Shown here piece by piece: positions 60,047 through 64,000 of a stretch of 64,000 nt of DNA. The stretch is taken from NCBI RefSeq assembly GCF_025399195.1, contig NW_026252115.1, positions 218,606 through 282,605 on the forward strand. The letters run 5' to 3'. The first letter of the stretch is position 1; each line of letters opens with the position of its first letter. A model generated the notes under the pieces. That model was not told where the DNA came from. It ran no database searches and worked only from the letters and a program-made list of their open reading frames with translations. Position numbers and translations under genes: made by a program. The DNA is from Umbelopsis ramanniana AG (Eukaryota > Mucoromycota > Umbelopsidomycetes > Umbelopsidales > Umbelopsidaceae).

Positions 60047-61182
60047 ATGAGTTGGATTGACGAAACTCAGAATTATCAAAACCATACCCTCATTGTCTCA
60101 ACCGATGATCTCAAATCGCATAACCAAGTTATTATCTTGAACTCATGTGGATTTGCCTTTGCTTGCTGTTTCATTTTCTTGAACGCAAGGATGGCCTGGG
60201 CCTCACCAAAACGCATTTTCATTCTCAATCTCTTTCAATCCCTATGTGCGGCTATGGGCCTATTCTCCTTGGGTATCTTCAATCAAGTAGCCTATCCTCA
60301 TTCATGCGCAACAATGATGTTTTTCAACATTTTTGGTACAGCATTATGCATTGGTTTATGTCAACTAGTGTGTGTCGAGCGACTGGCAACCATTGTCAAT
60401 CGAAAGTGGGTGTGGGGTATATCCTTGCCACTCATTTGTAGTCATATAGTACTCTATTGCTACATGTATCTGACCGAAGAGTATTCAATTGACCAGGTGA
60501 GATAAAATTTTTGTAAACACTAAAAAAAAATTACTAGCCTGACTAAATACTCACATAACCATTCAGTGGGGCGCTTGCTCTAATCCCGACCGTCGTGAAT
60601 TCGTAATCGCCTATATGTGCCTAACTATCGCCACAGACGTCTACATTGTAAGCAATGAATGGAATGCTTAGAAAATGACGGGTATGCATGGGCTAACGTA
60701 TCTTGTGTTTGCAGAGTGGTCACTTTATCTACACTCTATGGGCATATCTCTACCGAGCACGGAAACTTGGATCAGAAAGTGGAATGCAAGGCTATTTTAA
60801 AGAACTAGTCGATATTAGTCTGTACTGCGCTTTGATCATGAATGTATCAGCAATTATCTATTGGGTTGTCCTTCTCACAAATTCTTACGGCGACATGTAC
60901 TTCCTTATCTTCGTCTTGATTGTCCTCACGCCTTCCGGAACCACTACTTACTTGTGTTGGAGGGTGACACATCTCAAATCGAAAATGAGACTTGAGTCTC
61001 AAGATCATTCCTCAACCCAGCGTCATACTTCCCCTCATTTACCACACAATTCCGTACGATCGGGAGACGATTTTTACGTTTTGGAAGATCAAACAGGCTC
61101 AAGAAAACATCGTGAGCCTAGAATGTACGTAATGGAAGATCAAGTCACTCCACCACAGAGAGCTCGTTCCCCTAGATTATAG
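60047..61182 (+). CDS. Seven-helix membrane protein, receptor-like (332 aa, 3 exons)
   Basis: Exons are 60047-60496, 60567-60647 and 60715-61182, 999 bases in all. Seven hydrophobic segments lie at about 28-48, 57-78, 88-112, 122-143, 160-190, 208-228 and 236-258, after a short N-terminus with one sequon (NHT). The third segment ends CQLVCVERLATIV, which sits where class A receptors have the E/DRY motif. The C-terminal tail of about 70 residues is polar, Ser- and Arg-rich, with a repeated Y-V-(L/M)-E-D-Q motif (FYVLEDQTG, MYVMEDQVT). It may be a G-protein-coupled receptor of an early fungal type. No ligand can be proposed and no family name is certain. Confidence 0.75.
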
Positions 61183-61780
61183 ATCTTATGCTCTCCGATC
61201 ATGCCACATCCCACCACATATGCAGCTTTGTAGTTACAGACATATTGCACGGTATCATACCAATAAATTAAACTCCATGGGTGCATACCCAGCCTCACCC
61301 CATTTGTTCGATTGCCATCAACAGGTCCATATCCTGAAGTTTGTTCGTCAGACTTCGGATTTTGAATACTACAGCGGCAAACTTCTTATATGTCTAGACT
61401 AAATTGACCGAATGTAGCAGTTCAACCATTTCATCGCATATGTGACACAGCTAGTAGAAACTTTGCGGGAAACTGAGTACTTTAATGTAGTGTGATGTTG
61501 CATTGTGAAAGTGTAACATCATACATCTATGAATAAAATGGGTCTAGATATAAATTGGGAACTGGTATCATGTCTGAGTGTGTATCACCGTCGATGTCTA
61601 CATATATACAATAGCATACTAGATGTTACAATTTTGATGGCGGCGATGTAAGGCAGAAATGGCGGTAATCGCCGCCTTTACCTGTGGCGCTTTTGACACG
61701 GTGCAACGCAGTGGAGATTGCAAGGCGTCAAAAATGTTTGTGACACCCATGCAGCCGATGGGAGTCGAATTTATAAGTGT
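61183..61780. other. Convergent 3' region
   Basis: 598 bases between the stop codons of two convergent genes. AATAAA-type sequences occur near 61260 and 61531. No gene is seen. Confidence 0.5.
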
Positions 61781-63001
61781 CTACGATAATCTATCGATAC
61801 CCATTTCTCGCAACGAAATTGCCAATTGTATAAACTGTTGCGTTGTGATATTTTCTGGCCTTGCATTGCTGTCGATGCTTGACGGAAGTGCAGTTTCCAA
61901 TTTCAACTGCGATTGAAGAAGGTTCAAGATATGTGACGCCGATTTTCGCTTCCGCGTGAAGAAAAAACGTAGTACATCCTCCAACAAATCGAAAGGCATT
62001 TCTTGGTATTGTAATGGTCGTAGATGAACGATGGCGGCATCGACCTAGATTATTCCGTGATATGCAAATATAAGTATTTTACAATTTAGCGCAACATATC
62101 AGCCTGCCTGGGCTGATCCTACCAAAAAAATAACTTCTTTTACCTTTGGTTTCGGTAAAAATGCACTGGATGGGATTAAGTATGGAATATTGGCACTGCA
62201 AAGTGTCTGCGTAATCACAGATAGTCTTCCTCGATCAGGTGTATTCACCGGTGCACATATACGTTGCGCAACTTCCTTTTGAAACATCAGTGTCATCCAT
62301 ACCTCCGCAGCACCAAACAGACCTTTCCTTTGCTGAAGTAGATGGAGCCATTGTATAAGCAACGGTGTTGCTACATTGAACGGCAGATTACCAACAATAT
62401 GTATTCTCTTCAATGGATCCACACGGTGGATGCCCGCCAGCTGGAGTATATCTGAGTGAGGAACTTTCATAGCATCTCCTTGAAGAATTTTAAGCCGGTG
62501 ATCATTTGCATCTGCGAGTTGCTATAGCGTACGGGTCGTCATGAGTCATCCCGTATCCCTGCCCCGTATCGCTTCTTTCGAATGACTGCCTTACCGTCAA
62601 AGTTGGAATAAAGCGAGAATCTTTCTCCAGCGCTACCACATGTTGGACGTTCGTATCGAGTACAGACCGCGTTAACAAACCTGGTCCTGTTCGGAAATGA
62701 GCACTGTCAGCCAATAGGAAGCGTTAAACTCTGGTATGGCTACTACTGAAAGCTACTAACCGGGACCGACTTCGACAACGAGAGAATCAGCTGCTGTGAT
62801 TCCCGCACAGCGCACAATCTTGTCTAATTTATAGACGTTAACTCAATTGTTCGTAAACCATAGTTTCATTCCGTCTTGAAACGGTCGGACCGACTTACCT
62901 GTTATATTCTTGTCAAAAATGAAGTTTTGACTGAGGGTCTGTTTTGCAGAAAGTCCATAGAGCTTTACAAGATCTCGAACACTTGGTAACTTGACATTCA
63001 T
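61781..63001 (-). CDS. Mitochondrial-type rRNA dimethyladenosine transferase (KsgA/TFB1M family; 299 aa, 5 exons)
   Basis: Exons are 61781-62044, 62144-62521, 62595-62686, 62761-62823 and 62899-63001, 900 bases in all. The N-terminus LPSVRDLVKLYGLSAKQTLS followed by QNFIFD is the TFB1M/KsgA opening. The S-adenosylmethionine motif is VEVGPGPGLLT, motif II is ALEKDSRF, LQGDAM follows, and the target-base motif is GNLPFN in place of NLPY. PKPKVKVDAA closes the methylase domain before a helical C-terminus with FFFTRKRK. By family it dimethylates two adjacent adenines at the 3' end of small-subunit rRNA. The TFB1M-like N-terminus favours a mitochondrial role over nuclear Dim1. Of two overlapping ATGs only the one at 63001 is open in frame. 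Confidence 0.9.
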
Positions 63002-64000
63002 TTACGTGCGAGGATCATGCAGGAATCACGTTTTCCTTCACACATTCGGTCCGGAAAAAAAAAATCTCTCGAAAATTTTGACATAAGCGGACTTTTAAAT
63101 GGCTCTTTATACCGTCCAGTCCATTTCTTAACATTGAGAGAGACATGAGTGTCGTTCAACATTTCACCCTTCCCCAACTCCATTCCGTTCAATTCTCACT
63201 TTACAGCATACTGTACCATTTTCTTTTTTAAATAATATTCTATCACTATTTCGTCATCGCCATCGTCAGGTATCAATGATTCTAACTCGACTACTCCAAT
63301 GCGACATCATCTTATCATATCAGCTTGTCATTCTTAGAGCCAGACTAATTGAACACCAGCACTAGGTAAGTTGACTTTCGGGTATGAATGATGAAATTCA
63401 CGTTAGTGGCAAGCATTAATGTACAATTTATCCTGTTAATGCCTAAGTTACATAGACTTATACAAACCCTGCAACATCTACGCGCTCACCAGTATACTGC
63501 TCTTAGCATGGATAGTAGATTTAAGCATTTGGTGTAAAAGGTACAGTAAGGGATATGTCATGTATTTTTATGACAGAAATACATGTATTTTCCATAAAAG
63601 TGTTGTAAAGTCACCTGACCTGACTCCACCTGTGCCTAAACCATCCTATGCCCTAAACCGCTCACTATGATCTGTACCTATGCCCGAATATATCAGAGCG
63701 AACAATCCACTAATAAACCATAGACGTTCTTTCCCTCTTATTTATAACTGACTGACTTTTCGTACCCTGTCGAATTCCTCTGACTTTTGGCACATAACTA
63801 CCTCTGAAACCAGTAATCCCTGACTGACTGACTAATATGATTACTTACTTCTGTATGGTACTATGGTTCCTCTGTGTTAAGACCTTGGCAAACTCTCTGA
63901 CTCTATCTATCGGACTACCTCTTTCTAGTATTCGGAAATGGCGCTTATTTACACGTCTTAAGCAATTCAGTGCTGGACGCGTGACTGCCTCCTATGGATC
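63002..64000. other. Intergenic sequence to window end
   Basis: Upstream of the methyltransferase. It contains scattered TGAC tetranucleotide runs near 63750 and 63825. I see no open frame or RNA gene. Confidence 0.45.

Overview
The window looks like nuclear DNA of an early-diverging fungus, most likely Mucoromycota. Protein genes carry many short GT-AG introns (about 45-100 bases) with CTAAT-like branch points and pyrimidine-rich leaders. Housekeeping genes (PAN2, a PITSLRE-type CDK11, ARPC5, TIM21, a peroxisomal ABCD transporter, a mitochondrial KsgA/Dim1-type methylase) are clearly eukaryotic and fungal. The species cannot be named from sequence alone. I rebuilt splice sites by eye; where all exons are listed the joined length is a multiple of three.

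Region 1 (1-14,760) is an accessory block: nine paralogous small genes, all on the minus strand, each encoding a 118-167 residue, eight-cysteine protein that starts directly at a conserved M-x-[VI]-x-x-[ST]-x-[GA]-C motif. There is no N-terminal signal peptide, and eight of the nine end in a hydrophobic tail. The block grew by a 2.7 kb segmental duplication (two copies) and by tandem amplification of units of about 1.1 kb (six copies). One copy has lost its tail to a single nonsense change. I do not recognise this family.

Region 2 (14.8-39.6 kb) starts with a 3.4 kb stretch in which I see no gene. It then holds a secreted RlpA/expansin-like double-psi barrel protein, PAN2 (18 exons), an alpha-arrestin with a PPxY motif, an ABCD-type peroxisomal half-transporter, an unrecognised propeller-like protein, a NET-domain nuclear protein, a monocarboxylate-type MFS transporter, CDK11, ARPC5 and TIM21. 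Several pairs are divergent with short shared promoters.

Region 3 (39.9-52.9 kb) is a candidate metabolic island. A bZIP/DUF3425 regulator lies beside a class A flavoprotein aromatic hydroxylase, an FAH-fold hydrolase and a two-domain type I extradiol dioxygenase: the core steps of a meta-cleavage pathway, unusual for fungi. Convergent to it is a 1,765-residue NRPS with the architecture of an epsilon-poly-L-lysine synthetase: adenylation, thiolation, then three membrane-separated left-handed-beta-helix domains. Its adenylation code reads as lysine-like.

Region 4 (53-64 kb) contains a second 4.1 kb gene-poor stretch, a secreted cyclase-family protein with an altered metal motif, a seven-helix receptor-like membrane protein and a mitochondrial rRNA dimethyladenosine transferase.
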